Assembly (NCBI GenBank): GCA_964544605.1
Contig: CAZJBX010000010.1
Coordinates: 5,149-69,148 of the forward strand
DNA length: 64,000 nucleotides
Origin: JAMIFN01 sp964544605
GTDB taxonomy: Bacteria > Pseudomonadota > Gammaproteobacteria > Burkholderiales > Burkholderiaceae_C
Reading direction: 5' to 3'
Both the position numbers and the translations under genes were made by a program. Position 1 is the stretch's first letter. Each line of letters begins with the position of its first letter. Shown here piece by piece: positions 9,320-18,640 of this stretch. The notes beneath the pieces were generated by a model. The model was not told the DNA's origin, did not search any database, and saw nothing but the letters and a program-made list of their open reading frames with translations.

Positions 9320-9880
9320 ATGCGTCAACTCATGAGCACCAGCTTGGTTCTGGTTTTCGGCCTCAGCGCCGTCAGTGGCTGCGCCGCCCTTGAAAAACTG
9401 ACCCAGCGCCAAGATGCGCAGGCGACCGTGCCTGCCTTGATGGATGGCCCCGTGGCCGAAGTCAAAGAGCTGGGCGCACAAGACCTGAGCGCCTCAACGG
9501 GCGTGGATCAGGGCATTTTTGCTTGTGAAGATGGCGGCAGCGTCAGCGTCTCGGCAGATGCCAATGAGCCAGGCCATTTCACCTTGGCGCACAAGGGCAA
9601 GAGCTACAGCGTCAGTCCCCGCGTCAGCGTCACGGGTGCGCTGCGCCTTGAAGATACTGCTGGCAGCGTGGTTTGGCTGCAATTGGCCAACAAATCCATG
9701 CTTCTGGCCCCCAAACAAAGCCGCCGCTTGGCCGATGGCTGCATGAGCGAGAACCAGAAAATGGTGGCCGCCGAGCTGAAAAACGCCCCTGCCGTGTCTT
9801 TGTTTGACCCTGAGCCTGCCACTGCTGTGGCACAACAGAGCAGCAGCCAAGCGGCTGCGGCCATCATGGGCGGCGATTGA
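9320..9880 (+). CDS. putative lipoprotein of unknown function
   Basis: The 186-residue product begins MRQLMSTSLVLVFGLSA and has a lipobox-like VSGC, so it is predicted to be lipidated and anchored in the envelope. The rest is a small globular domain without a family I recognise, with short beta-like stretches (GALRLEDTAGSVVWLQL) and a Gln/Ala-rich tail. The ATG at 9320 is preceded by TTGGAGAA, which decides the start over the open frame reaching back to 9230. A strong terminator follows, so it is probably monocistronic. Confidence 0.7.
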   Translation: MRQLMSTSLVLVFGLSAVSGCAALEKLTQRQDAQATVPALMDGPVAEVKELGAQDLSASTGVDQGIFACEDGGSVSVSADANEPGHFTLAHKGKSYSVSPRVSVTGALRLEDTAGSVVWLQLANKSMLLAPKQSRRLADGCMSENQKMVAAELKNAPAVSLFDPEPATAVAQQSSSQAAAAIMGGD

Positions 9881-9900
9881 CACGGCCCTTCCAACCTCTC

Positions 9901-9930
9901 AGCGGCCTGCTTCCCAGCAGGCGCTTTTTT
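9901..9930 (+). terminator. intrinsic terminator between the lipoprotein gene and acnB
   Basis: The stem GCCTGCT/AGCAGGC (9905-9911 with 9916-9922) with a TCCC loop is followed by GC and six Ts. It separates the lipoprotein transcript from acnB. Confidence 0.85.
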
Positions 9931-9968
9931 GTTTTTACCTTCCCCCTTTTGTCTTTTGAGGAGTCACT

Positions 9969-12560
9969 ATGTTAGAGAGCTACCGCCAACATGTTGCTGA
10001 ACGAGCGGCCTTGGGCATTCCCGCCCTGCCGCTGACGGCCCAGCAAACCGCTGAATTGATTGAATTGCTGAAAAACCCACCAGCGGGCGAAGGCGAGTTT
10101 TTGCTTGAACTCCTGAGCCAACGCGTGCCCGCAGGTGTGGACGAGGCCGCTATGGTGAAAGCCTCTTACTTGGCTTCTGTGGCCATGGGCAAAGAGCAGT
10201 GCAGCCTGATGGACCGCAAGCTGGCCACCAAGCTGCTGGGCACCATGCTCGGCGGCTACAACCTCACGCCCCTGATTGAGCTGCTCGATGATGCCGAAGT
10301 GGGCGAAATCGCCGCTGAAGGCTTGAAGCACACTCTGCTCATGTTTGACCAATTCCACGATGTGAAGGAAAAGGCCGACAAAGGCAGCGCCAACGCCAAA
10401 GCCGTGCTGGAGAGCTGGGCCAATGCCGAATGGTTCACCAGCCGCCCTGAAGTGCCGCAGAGCATGACTTTGACCGTGTTCAAAGTGCCTGGCGAGACCA
10501 ACACCGACGACCTGTCGCCCGCGCCCGATGCCTGGAGCCGCCCCGACATCCCCCTGCATGCCTTGGCCATGCTGAAAAACACCCGCCCCGATGCCCCTTT
10601 CAAGCCTGAAGAAGACGGCAAGCGCGGCCCCATTGCTCTGCTGCAAGAACTCGCCGCCAAAGGCCATACCGTGGCCTATGTGGGCGATGTGGTGGGCACG
10701 GGATCCAGCCGCAAATCAGCCACCAACAGCGTGCTGTGGTGGACGGGTGAGGACATTCCTTTCATCCCCAACAAGCGCTTTGGTGGCGTGACTTTGGGCG
10801 GCAAAATCGCCCCTATTTACTACAACACCATGGAAGACTCTGGCGCTCTGCCCATTGAGTTGGATGTGAGCCAAATGAATATGGGCGATGTGATTGAGCT
10901 GCGCCCCTACGAAGGCAAAGCCCTGAAAGACGGCCAAGTGATTGCCGAATTTGAGGTGCAAAACCAGGTGCTGTTTGATGAAGTGCGTGCCGGTGGCCGC
11001 ATTCCCCTCATCATTGGCCGCAGCCTGACGGCCAAAGCCCGCGAAGCGCTGGGCCTGCCCGCTTCGACTGAATTCCGCCTGCCGCAAGCCCCTGTGGACA
11101 GCGGCAAAGGCTTCACGCTGGCACAAAAGCTGGTGGGCAAAGCCTGCGGCCTGCCTGCCGAGCAGGGCATCCGCCCCGGCACTTATTGCGAGCCCGTCAT
11201 GACCTCTGTGGGCAGCCAAGACACCACTGGCCCCATGACGCGTGACGAGCTGAAAGACTTGGCCTGCTTGGGCTTTAGCGCCGATTTGGTCATGCAATCC
11301 TTCTGCCACACCGCCGCCTACCCCAAACCCGTGGATGTGAAAACCCACCACGAGTTGCCCGACTTCATCTCCACCCGTGGCGGCGTATCGCTGCGCCCTG
11401 GCGACGGCATCATCCACAGTTGGCTCAACCGCATGTTGATGCCCGACACCGTGGGCACGGGCGGCGACAGCCACACCCGCTTCCCGCTGGGCATCAGCTT
11501 CCCCGCAGGCTCTGGCTTGGTGGCCTTTGCCGCCGCCACTGGTGTCATGCCGCTGGACATGCCCGAGAGCGTGCTGGTGCGCTTCAAAGGCCAAATGCAG
11601 CCTGGCGTAACCCTGCGCGATTTGGTGCACGCCATCCCACTGTACGCCATCAAGCAAGGTCTGCTCACCGTAGCCAAGGCCGGTAAAGTCAATATCTTCT
11701 CTGGCCGCATTCTTGAAATTGAAGGTCTGCCCGACTTGAAGATTGAACAAGCCTTTGAGCTGGCCGATGCCTCTGCCGAGCGCTCTGCCGCAGGCTGCAC
11801 CGTGGCGCTCAACACCGAGCCCGTGGTCGAATACCTCAAATCCAATATCGTGCTCTTGAAAAACATGATTGCCGATGGCTACGAGGATGCCCGCACCTTG
11901 GCTCGCCGCATCAAGAAGATGGAGGAATGGCTGCAAAACCCACAACTGATGAAGGCCGATGCGGATGCCGAATACGCCGCCGTGATTGAAATCGACCTCA
12001 ACGAAATCACCGAGCCCATTGTTTGCTGCCCCAACGACCCTGACGATGCCAAAACCCTCTCTGAAGTGGCAGGCGCGAAAATCGACGAGGTCTTTATCGG
12101 CTCTTGCATGACCAATATCGGCCACTTCCGTGCCGCCTCTAAGCTGCTGGAAGGCAAACGCGACATCCCCGCCAAACTCTGGATTGCGCCGCCCACCAAA
12201 ATGGACGAAGCCCAATTGACCGAAGAAGGCCACTACGGCGTCTTTGGCACCGCAGGTGCGCGCACGGAAATGCCTGGCTGCTCTTTGTGCATGGGCAACC
12301 AAGCGCAAGTGCGCGAGGGCGCAACCGTGATGTCCACTTCCACCCGCAACTTCCCCAACCGTTTGGGCAAAAACACCAATGTGTATTTGGGCAGTGCCGA
12401 GTTGTCTGCCATTTGCTCGCGCTTGGGCCGCATCCCCAGCAAAGAAGAGTATCTGGCCGATATGGGCGTCATCAATGAAGACGGCGACCGCATCTACCGC
12501 TACATGAACTTCAACGAAATGCCTGAGTTCGAGAAAAAAGCCGATAGCGTGGAAATTTAA
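9969..12560 (+). CDS. acnB: bifunctional aconitate hydratase 2 / 2-methylisocitrate dehydratase AcnB
   Basis: AcnB is the main TCA-cycle aconitase of proteobacteria and can also hydrate 2-methyl-cis-aconitate, which ties it to the acnD-prpF module upstream. The 863-residue product starts with the HEAT-like domain typical of the B class, followed by the swivel domain (GTGSSRKSATNSVLWW). The cluster ligands are Cys713 (GSCMTN), Cys771 and Cys774 (PGCSLCMGN), nearly the same numbering as the E. coli enzyme. The start ATG has GAGGAG close upstream, and a terminator follows the stop codon. Confidence 0.97.
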   Translation: MLESYRQHVAERAALGIPALPLTAQQTAELIELLKNPPAGEGEFLLELLSQRVPAGVDEAAMVKASYLASVAMGKEQCSLMDRKLATKLLGTMLGGYNLTPLIELLDDAEVGEIAAEGLKHTLLMFDQFHDVKEKADKGSANAKAVLESWANAEWFTSRPEVPQSMTLTVFKVPGETNTDDLSPAPDAWSRPDIPLHALAMLKNTRPDAPFKPEEDGKRGPIALLQELAAKGHTVAYVGDVVGTGSSRKSATNSVLWWTGEDIPFIPNKRFGGVTLGGKIAPIYYNTMEDSGALPIELDVSQMNMGDVIELRPYEGKALKDGQVIAEFEVQNQVLFDEVRAGGRIPLIIGRSLTAKAREALGLPASTEFRLPQAPVDSGKGFTLAQKLVGKACGLPAEQGIRPGTYCEPVMTSVGSQDTTGPMTRDELKDLACLGFSADLVMQSFCHTAAYPKPVDVKTHHELPDFISTRGGVSLRPGDGIIHSWLNRMLMPDTVGTGGDSHTRFPLGISFPAGSGLVAFAAATGVMPLDMPESVLVRFKGQMQPGVTLRDLVHAIPLYAIKQGLLTVAKAGKVNIFSGRILEIEGLPDLKIEQAFELADASAERSAAGCTVALNTEPVVEYLKSNIVLLKNMIADGYEDARTLARRIKKMEEWLQNPQLMKADADAEYAAVIEIDLNEITEPIVCCPNDPDDAKTLSEVAGAKIDEVFIGSCMTNIGHFRAASKLLEGKRDIPAKLWIAPPTKMDEAQLTEEGHYGVFGTAGARTEMPGCSLCMGNQAQVREGATVMSTSTRNFPNRLGKNTNVYLGSAELSAICSRLGRIPSKEEYLADMGVINEDGDRIYRYMNFNEMPEFEKKADSVEI

Positions 12561-12581
12561 ACCCCGCGCTTGAAAGCCACG

Positions 12582-12616
12582 GCCCTTGCTGCCCAGCCGC
12601 AGCAGGGGCTTTTTTA
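12582..12616 (+). terminator. intrinsic terminator after acnB
   Basis: The arms CCCTTGCTGC and GCAGCAGGGG form a ten-pair stem with one G-T pair, followed by CT and a T-rich run. Confidence 0.85.
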
Positions 12617-12665
12617 TTTCTTCCTTCATGCGCCCCAGCCTTGGCTCGTGGGACAATCGCCCCCT

Positions 12666-14807
12666 ATGATTTTGATTTATGAAGACAGTGGCAAGCTGCA
12701 CGCTGGCCGTGAGTTCTCGCGGGCCGATAGCAGCCTGCAAGTAGAGAGCGCCAGCGGCAAACGCAGCAAAATTAAACACCAGCAGGTGCTGCTTGAGTTG
12801 CAGCAAAGCGATTTGCCCGACATCCATGATGCCGCGCTGCGGGCTGCGGCCGCCGAGGTGGATTTGGATTTGGCCTGGGAGTTTGCGCCTGAGGCCGAGT
12901 TCAGCGCCAAAGAGCTGGCCCTGGATTACTTTGGCGCACAAGCCAGCCATAGCGAGCAAATGGCCATGCTGTTGGCCTTGGTCGGCGCGCCGCATTACTT
13001 CAGGCGGGCGGGCAAAAACCGCTTTAAAAAGGCGGCGGCTGAAATTTTGCAGCAGGCTTTGGCCGGCATTGAAAAGAAAAAACGCTTGGCCGAGCAAATC
13101 AGCGCTTGGGCGCAGCGCCTGCAAGCGGGCGATTGCCCCGAAGAAATCGCCGCCAAGCTCTACGCGATTTTGTTCAAGCCCGATAAAAACAGTGCCGAAT
13201 ACAAGGCCGTGGCCGAGGCCGCGCAGCAGTCGCAGCAATCGGCGCTGGCGCTGTTTCAGGCCGCAGGCGTGCTTGCTGACGATGCCGCAGGCGCTTACAA
13301 CTTCCATTGGCAGCGCTTTTTGTTCAGCCACTTCCCCAAAGGCACGGGCTTTCCTGATTTGCCCCTGCCCGAAGTGCAGGCCGAGGACTTGCCCTTGGCC
13401 GAGGGTGTGGCCGCTTTTTCGATTGATGACAGCGCCACCACCGAGATTGATGACGCGCTGAGCGTGCAGAATTTGGAGCGCAATTTGGTCACCGTGGGCA
13501 TCCATATTGCCGCGCCCGCTTTGGCGCTGGCGCATGGCGGGCCGTGGGACGAGGTGGCCAGCGATCGCCTTTCTACGGTGTATATGCCGGGCAACAAAAT
13601 CACCATGCTGCCCGATGCCTTGGTGCAAACCTTCACCTTGGGCGCAGGCCAAGCACGGCCGGCCCTGTCTTTGTATTTGCAAATTGACAAAAACAGCCTG
13701 GAGATTTTGGACGCGCAAAGCAAGCTCGAACGCGTGCCCGTGGTCGCCAATTTGCGGCTTGAAGATTTAGAACCTGTGGCCACGGCAAGCTGGCTGGCGC
13801 AAGCGGGGCAGAGCGCTGCGGCCGAGCAAGACTTGGCCGCCTTGGGCATGAACGAGCCGCCGCAACTGGCGGCCAAGCTGGCCTTTTTGCACCGCTTGGC
13901 CCAGCACTGGAAGGCCGAGCGCGAAGTCGTGCGCGGCAAACCTGAGAACTTCAGCCGCCCTGATTTCAACTTCAAACTTTACAGGGGCGAAGAAGCGGTG
14001 AAAGGCGATGTCAGCGGCGAGGAAACCGTGCACATCAGCCAGCGCCGCCGTGGTGAGCCGCTGGACCTCATCGTGGCCGAATGCGCCATTGCCGCCAACA
14101 GCATTTGGGGCCAATGGCTGGGCAGCTTGGGCCTGCCCATGATTTACCGCAGCCAAGCGGCCTTGGCCCCAGGTGTGAAGGTGCGCATGGGCGTGAAGCC
14201 CCAGCGCCATGCGGGCATGGGCGTGGCCGCCTATGCGTGGAGCACATCGCCGCTGCGCCGCTATGTGGATTTGGTGAACCAGCGCCAGCTTTTGGCCGCT
14301 GTGCAGCACGGCGCGGTGGCGGGCCTCCATGCGCCCTTCAAGCCGAAAGACGCGCAGCTTTTTGCCGTCATCAGCAGTTTTGATGCCGCCTACAGCGCCT
14401 ACAACGCCTACCAAGGCCAGATGGAGCGCTTTTGGACGCTGCGCCACATCCAGCAAACGGGCCTGACGGAAATGGACGGCGTGGTCTTCAAAGACGAGGG
14501 CTGGGTGCGCGGCGATAAGCTGCCGCTGAGCCTGCAAGTGCTGGGTGCAGACGGCCTGCCGCGTGGCAGCCGCGTGCGCGTGCGCTTGGGCGATGTCGAT
14601 TTGCTGCAATTGCATATTGGCGGCACTTTGCTGGCCCAGCTCGATGGCGCGCAAGAAGTCGACGATGAAGACGAGGACGGGGACGAAGGCGCAGACGCGG
14701 CCGATGTGGGTGAGCTGGCCGTGGCCGCTTTGCAGGCCGATGGCGCCGAGGCCAGCGAGACGGGCAAGGCGGACGAGGCAGAAGTCGCAGAAAAGCCTGC
14801 CCCATGA
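12666..14807 (+). CDS. RNB-domain exoribonuclease (RNase II/R family)
   Basis: This 713-residue hydrolytic 3'-5' exoribonuclease carries the RNB active-site block FSIDDSATTEIDDALSV around residue 255, whose aspartates bind the catalytic metal, and a later STSPLRRYVDLVNQ block. The N-terminal half is divergent and no clear cold-shock domain is visible; the C-terminal ~45 residues after the S1-like part are very acidic (VDDEDEDGDEGA) and low in complexity. In Burkholderiales this gene commonly precedes a TonB-like gene, aroE and mtgA, exactly as here. ATG 12666 is chosen over the longer open frame; a GACAAT box ends only 8 bp before it, suggesting a very short or absent 5' leader. Confidence 0.85.
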   Translation: MILIYEDSGKLHAGREFSRADSSLQVESASGKRSKIKHQQVLLELQQSDLPDIHDAALRAAAAEVDLDLAWEFAPEAEFSAKELALDYFGAQASHSEQMAMLLALVGAPHYFRRAGKNRFKKAAAEILQQALAGIEKKKRLAEQISAWAQRLQAGDCPEEIAAKLYAILFKPDKNSAEYKAVAEAAQQSQQSALALFQAAGVLADDAAGAYNFHWQRFLFSHFPKGTGFPDLPLPEVQAEDLPLAEGVAAFSIDDSATTEIDDALSVQNLERNLVTVGIHIAAPALALAHGGPWDEVASDRLSTVYMPGNKITMLPDALVQTFTLGAGQARPALSLYLQIDKNSLEILDAQSKLERVPVVANLRLEDLEPVATASWLAQAGQSAAAEQDLAALGMNEPPQLAAKLAFLHRLAQHWKAEREVVRGKPENFSRPDFNFKLYRGEEAVKGDVSGEETVHISQRRRGEPLDLIVAECAIAANSIWGQWLGSLGLPMIYRSQAALAPGVKVRMGVKPQRHAGMGVAAYAWSTSPLRRYVDLVNQRQLLAAVQHGAVAGLHAPFKPKDAQLFAVISSFDAAYSAYNAYQGQMERFWTLRHIQQTGLTEMDGVVFKDEGWVRGDKLPLSLQVLGADGLPRGSRVRVRLGDVDLLQLHIGGTLLAQLDGAQEVDDEDEDGDEGADAADVGELAVAALQADGAEASETGKADEAEVAEKPAP

Positions 14808-14852
14808 GCGCCCTAGAAGAAAAACCGCTGCAATTGGGGCAATAATCCTGCC

Positions 14853-15731
14853 GTGAATTTCATACAGCAACTTTTCCAACGATTGGGCGTATTTGGCAGC
14901 ACCTTGGTGATTTCGGTGCTGCTACATGCCGCCATGCTGACTGTGCGTGTGGCAGAGTCCATTGACTTTGCCCGCTTCCTAGAAGACACGCCACTGGAAG
15001 TGGTGCTGGTGAATGCGCAATCGACCACAGCCCCAGACAAAGCCCAGGCCATCGCCCAGCACAATTTAGAGGGCGGCGGCGATGTGGACAAGAAAAATGT
15101 GGTGGCCAGCTCGCCTGCGCCCTATAGCGCCCTGACCGAATGGGGGCAAGAGGCCGAGCGCCAAGAGCGCCAAGCGCAAGAAATGCAGGCGCAGCAGGCT
15201 GAAGTATTCGCCTTGGTGCAAAAAACCTTGGCGCAAATGCCTGAATACAGCGCCCAAGAGGTATTGAAAAACAAACAAGCGCAAGAGGAAGAAGATCGCC
15301 GCCGCGCTTTATTGCAGCAATTGGGCGCGATTGAAAAGCGCATCAACGAAGAAAACTCTCGGCCTAAAAAACGGTTTGTTTCACCCGCCACCAAAGCGGG
15401 TACCCATGCGCATTACTACGCCGCTTTTAAAGACAAAGTAGAGGCGCTGGGTACCAGCAACTTCCCCACACAAAAAGGGCAGCGCATTTATGGCGAGTTG
15501 TCTATGGTGATTCATATTGATGCCCAAGGCCGTGTATTGCATACCGAGATTTTGCAAGGCTCAGGCAATGGCACATTGGACGCTCACGCCCAAGCCATCG
15601 TGCGGGCGGGCTCGCCTTATGGCAACTTCACGCCTGAGATGCTCAAAGAGTTTCAGGTTTTGGTGGTGGCTTCGCATTTTCGCTTTGCGCAAGATGTGGG
15701 CCTGAGCACCCGTGTGCATGAAATGCAATAA
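14853..15731 (+). CDS. TonB-family energy transducer-like protein
   Basis: The 292-residue protein has one N-terminal membrane segment (about residues 14-31), a long Gln/Glu/Ala-rich periplasmic stretch predicted to be helical or coiled, and a C-terminal TonB-like domain (GELSMVIHIDAQGRVLHTEILQGSG). It lacks the usual Pro-rich spacer of classical TonB and no exbB/exbD lie nearby, so coupling to outer-membrane receptors is uncertain. It starts with GTG at 14853, with AATAAT 6 bp upstream. Gene order with the RNB nuclease and aroE is conserved in the group, which hints at a housekeeping role. Confidence 0.78.
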   Translation: MNFIQQLFQRLGVFGSTLVISVLLHAAMLTVRVAESIDFARFLEDTPLEVVLVNAQSTTAPDKAQAIAQHNLEGGGDVDKKNVVASSPAPYSALTEWGQEAERQERQAQEMQAQQAEVFALVQKTLAQMPEYSAQEVLKNKQAQEEEDRRRALLQQLGAIEKRINEENSRPKKRFVSPATKAGTHAHYYAAFKDKVEALGTSNFPTQKGQRIYGELSMVIHIDAQGRVLHTEILQGSGNGTLDAHAQAIVRAGSPYGNFTPEMLKEFQVLVVASHFRFAQDVGLSTRVHEMQ

Positions 15732-15759
15732 AGCGCTTTCAAGCGCATGTTGAGGCTTT

Positions 15760-16611
15760 ATGGACAAGTATTTGGTTTTGGGCAATCCCATTTCACACAG
15801 CCGCTCGCCGCAGATTCACACCCTGTTTGCGGCCCAATTGAACGACGCGCTGCAATACGACAAACTGCTGGTGCGTCCCGATGGCTTGGCCCAAGCACTG
15901 CAAGAGCTGGCTGAAAAAGGCGTGGCCGGTTGCAATATCACCGTGCCGTTTAAAGAAGAAGCCTATGCCTTGGCCCAGCACCACACGCCGCGCAGCAAAT
16001 GGGCGCGGGCGGGCAATACCATCAGCTTCAGCCCCAGCGGCATGATTTTAGAAAATACCGATGGCGTCGGTTTGGTGCGCGATATTGAGCAAAACGCAGG
16101 CTTGCCGCTGGCGGGCAAGCGCATTGCCTTGCTCGGCGCAGGTGGCGCAGCGGCTGGAGCTTTGTCGGCCTTGATTGACCGCCGCCCCGAGACCTTGGCG
16201 GTATTCAACCGCACCAGTGAGCGCGCCTTGCGCTTGGTGGCGCAGCACCGCCCCTACGCGCAGCGGGTTTCCCCCCTCACGCGCTTGGAAGCCATGCCCA
16301 TGCTGGCCCTGCCCAGTGCGGGCGTGTTCGATGTCATCATCAACGCCACGGCGGCCAGCTTGGGCGGCGATGTGCTGCGCTTGCCGGGCAGCATCCTCAC
16401 GCCAGAAACCTTGGTTTACGACATGATGTACGGCCCCGCCGCTGAAGGCTTTTTAAACGCCGCCCGTGAGCAAAATCTGGCCGTGCGCGATGGCCTGGGC
16501 ATGTTGGTGGAGCAAGCGGCAGAAGCCTATTACTTCTGGCGCGGCATCCGCCCCAAAACTGGGCCCGTGCTGGCGCAATTGCGCGCCGATATGGCTGGCC
16601 CACAGGTTTAA
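15760..16611 (+). CDS. aroE: shikimate dehydrogenase (NADP+)
   Basis: AroE reduces 3-dehydroshikimate to shikimate in aromatic amino-acid synthesis. The substrate site is complete: NPISHSRSP at residues 9-17, NITVPFK with the catalytic Lys65, and ENTDG with Asp101. The nucleotide-binding loop is LLGAGGAA, followed by the NADP-type FNRTSERA. Length (283 residues) is normal. aroQ, another enzyme of the same pathway, is encoded at 31.5 kb. Confidence 0.96.
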   Translation: MDKYLVLGNPISHSRSPQIHTLFAAQLNDALQYDKLLVRPDGLAQALQELAEKGVAGCNITVPFKEEAYALAQHHTPRSKWARAGNTISFSPSGMILENTDGVGLVRDIEQNAGLPLAGKRIALLGAGGAAAGALSALIDRRPETLAVFNRTSERALRLVAQHRPYAQRVSPLTRLEAMPMLALPSAGVFDVIINATAASLGGDVLRLPGSILTPETLVYDMMYGPAAEGFLNAAREQNLAVRDGLGMLVEQAAEAYYFWRGIRPKTGPVLAQLRADMAGPQV

Positions 16612-16646
16612 AAACACCTGCCCCTGCTGCCCTAAGGAGCCCCACC

Positions 16647-17462
16647 ATGCGCCGCCTGCTCGCCTTGCTGTTTTGGCGTTTGCCTGTGCTGCTGCTGGCC
16701 CTGCTCTTGGCCTTGCAACTGGCCTTTGCCCTGCGCATTGCAGGCATGGCGCTTGTGCCGCCCAGCTCCACCGCCTTCCAACGGGCGCAATTGTGGCAAT
16801 TGGCCGCGCAAGGGCAGTGGCATTGGAACCAAGAACCCGTCGCGCCCAAGGCCATCAGCAACCATTTGCGCCGCGCCGTGATTGCCAGCGAAGACGGGCG
16901 CTTTATGCAGCACGGCGGGGTCGAATGGGATGCCATCCAACAAGCCCGCCAGCGCAATGCCAAGGCGCAGGCCAAGGCCGAGGCGAAAGCGAAAAAACAG
17001 GGCAAAGACCCCGAACAGGCCGAGGCGAAAATTGTCGGCGGCTCCACCATCAGCCAGCAATTGGCAAAAAACCTGTTTCTATCGGGCGAGCGCAGCGTGG
17101 CACGCAAAGGCCAAGAGCTGGTGCTGACCTATATGCTTGAAGCCATGCTGGGCAAAGAGAAAATCCTCAACACCTACCTCAATAATGTGGAATGGGGCCA
17201 AGGCATATTCGGTGCACAAGCGGCGGCGCAGTATTACTTTAAAACCGATGCCAGCGGGCTCAGTGCGGCGCAAGCGGCACGGTTGGCGGTGATGCTGCCC
17301 GCGCCCAAACGCTTTGAGAAAAACCCCAGCTCGCCCTACCTCATGCGCCGCAGCCGCGTGATTCAGAAATGGATGCAGGGTGTGCAATGGCCTGATGCGC
17401 AAACAGCACAGCCGAAATCAAGCGAAACGCCGAATAAGAGTAAAAACAAAAGCAAAAAATAA
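16647..17462 (+). CDS. mtgA: monofunctional peptidoglycan glycosyltransferase MtgA
   Basis: MtgA polymerises lipid II into glycan strands at the inner membrane (GT51 family). There is one N-terminal transmembrane anchor rich in Leu (residues 4-35), the catalytic Glu82 in ASEDGRF, and the GGSTISQQLAKNLFL motif. Between these motifs sits an unusual Lys/Ala/Glu-rich insertion (about residues 105-127, including QAKAEAKAKK) not needed for the fold, and the C-terminus ends in a Lys/Asn/Ser tail. An AAGGAG sequence precedes ATG 16647. It follows aroE by 35 bp. Confidence 0.94.
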   Translation: MRRLLALLFWRLPVLLLALLLALQLAFALRIAGMALVPPSSTAFQRAQLWQLAAQGQWHWNQEPVAPKAISNHLRRAVIASEDGRFMQHGGVEWDAIQQARQRNAKAQAKAEAKAKKQGKDPEQAEAKIVGGSTISQQLAKNLFLSGERSVARKGQELVLTYMLEAMLGKEKILNTYLNNVEWGQGIFGAQAAAQYYFKTDASGLSAAQAARLAVMLPAPKRFEKNPSSPYLMRRSRVIQKWMQGVQWPDAQTAQPKSSETPNKSKNKSKK

Positions 17463-17473
17463 ATGCGCAGCGT

Positions 17474-18640
17474 TTAAATCAATTGCTGGGCAAACTGCCG
17501 CGCCTCGGCATCCAGTGCCAGCAGCTCATCGACGGAGGCGATGCGGCCTGGGGTGAGGCCTTCTAGTGTGGCGGCGTTGATGCGGTAGATTTGGTCGAAG
17601 GCCAAGCGCTCTTGCAAGAAGGCGGCCACCGCCACCTCATTGGCGGCGTTGAGCACGCAGGTGCTGCCCGCTGGCCCTTTGAGGGCCTGCCAAGCCAGTT
17701 GCAGGCCCGGAAAGCGCAGGGCATCGGCTGGCTCAAAGGTCATGGCTTTGAGCTGGGTGAAGTCCAGCGCCGCTGCGCCGCTTGTGGTGCGGCCCGGCCA
17801 AGACAGGCCCAGGGCAATGGGCACACGCATATCGGGCGTGCCCAGTTGCGCCACGATGGAGCTGTCGTGGTATTGCACCATGCTGTGGATGATGGATTGC
17901 GGGTGGATGATGACCTCGATTTGCTCGGGCGCAAAGCCAAACAAATAGTGGGCTTCAATGACTTCCAGCGCCTTGTTCATCATGGTGGCGCTATCGACTG
18001 AAATCTTTTGCCCCATGCTCCAGTTGGGGTGGGCCACGGCCTCGGCCACGGTGACTTGGCCCAAGCTGGCGGGGTCGCGTTGGCGGAAGGGGCCGCCTGA
18101 GGCGGTGAGGATGATTTTTTCTACATCTGTGGCCCAGCGGCTGGGGTCGTCGGGCAGGCTTTGGAAGATGGCCGAGTGCTCGCTGTCAATCGGCAGCAGG
18201 GTGGCGCCATGCTCGCGCACGGCCTGCATGAACAAATCGCCGCCGACCACCAAGGCTTCTTTATTGGCCAGCAGCAAGCGTTTGCCCGCTTTGGCTGCGG
18301 CCAAGCTGGGGGCCAAGCCTGCCGCGCCCACAATGGCGGCCATGACGGCATCGACTTCAGGCGCGTCACACAGGCGGCACAGGGCTTCTTGCCCATGCAG
18401 GACTTCGGTTGGGCAGCCTTGTTCAATCAGGCGTTTTTGCAGGGCTTGGGCGGCGTTGGCCTCGGCCAGCCAAGCGTAGGCGGGCTGAAATTGCAGGCAC
18501 AACTCGGCGAGTTTGTCGGCCTGGCTGAAGGCGGTGAGGGCGTGAACCTGCCAATCGTTTTGGCGGCTGATGACATCTAGGGTGTTGAGGCCGATGGAGC
18601 CTGTGGCGCCGAGAACGGTGATTTTTTTCATGGTGGGCAT
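17474..18640 (-). CDS. dxr: 1-deoxy-D-xylulose-5-phosphate reductoisomerase
   Basis: Dxr (IspC) makes 2-C-methyl-D-erythritol 4-phosphate, the first committed step of the non-mevalonate isoprenoid pathway that also feeds UppS encoded upstream. The NADPH motif LGATGSIG lies near the N-terminus, LANKEALVVGG in the middle, and the metal-site DSEHSAIFQ further on. ATG 18640 overlaps the cdsA stop codon as TGATG, which suggests coupled translation; the ATG at 18631 (MKKITVLG) is the alternative. Normally rseP and bamA follow in this operon; here the convergent mtgA comes 11 bp beyond the stop. Confidence 0.95.
   Translation of the reverse strand: MPTMKKITVLGATGSIGLNTLDVISRQNDWQVHALTAFSQADKLAELCLQFQPAYAWLAEANAAQALQKRLIEQGCPTEVLHGQEALCRLCDAPEVDAVMAAIVGAAGLAPSLAAAKAGKRLLLANKEALVVGGDLFMQAVREHGATLLPIDSEHSAIFQSLPDDPSRWATDVEKIILTASGGPFRQRDPASLGQVTVAEAVAHPNWSMGQKISVDSATMMNKALEVIEAHYLFGFAPEQIEVIIHPQSIIHSMVQYHDSSIVAQLGTPDMRVPIALGLSWPGRTTSGAAALDFTQLKAMTFEPADALRFPGLQLAWQALKGPAGSTCVLNAANEVAVAAFLQERLAFDQIYRINAATLEGLTPGRIASVDELLALDAEARQFAQQLI

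Noticed and set aside
10716..13718. 1000-codon open frame on the minus strand opposite acnB and the RNB nuclease gene
   Set aside because: It is the antisense shadow of two strongly conserved genes and its translation is His/Gln/Gly-rich without any recognisable motif.
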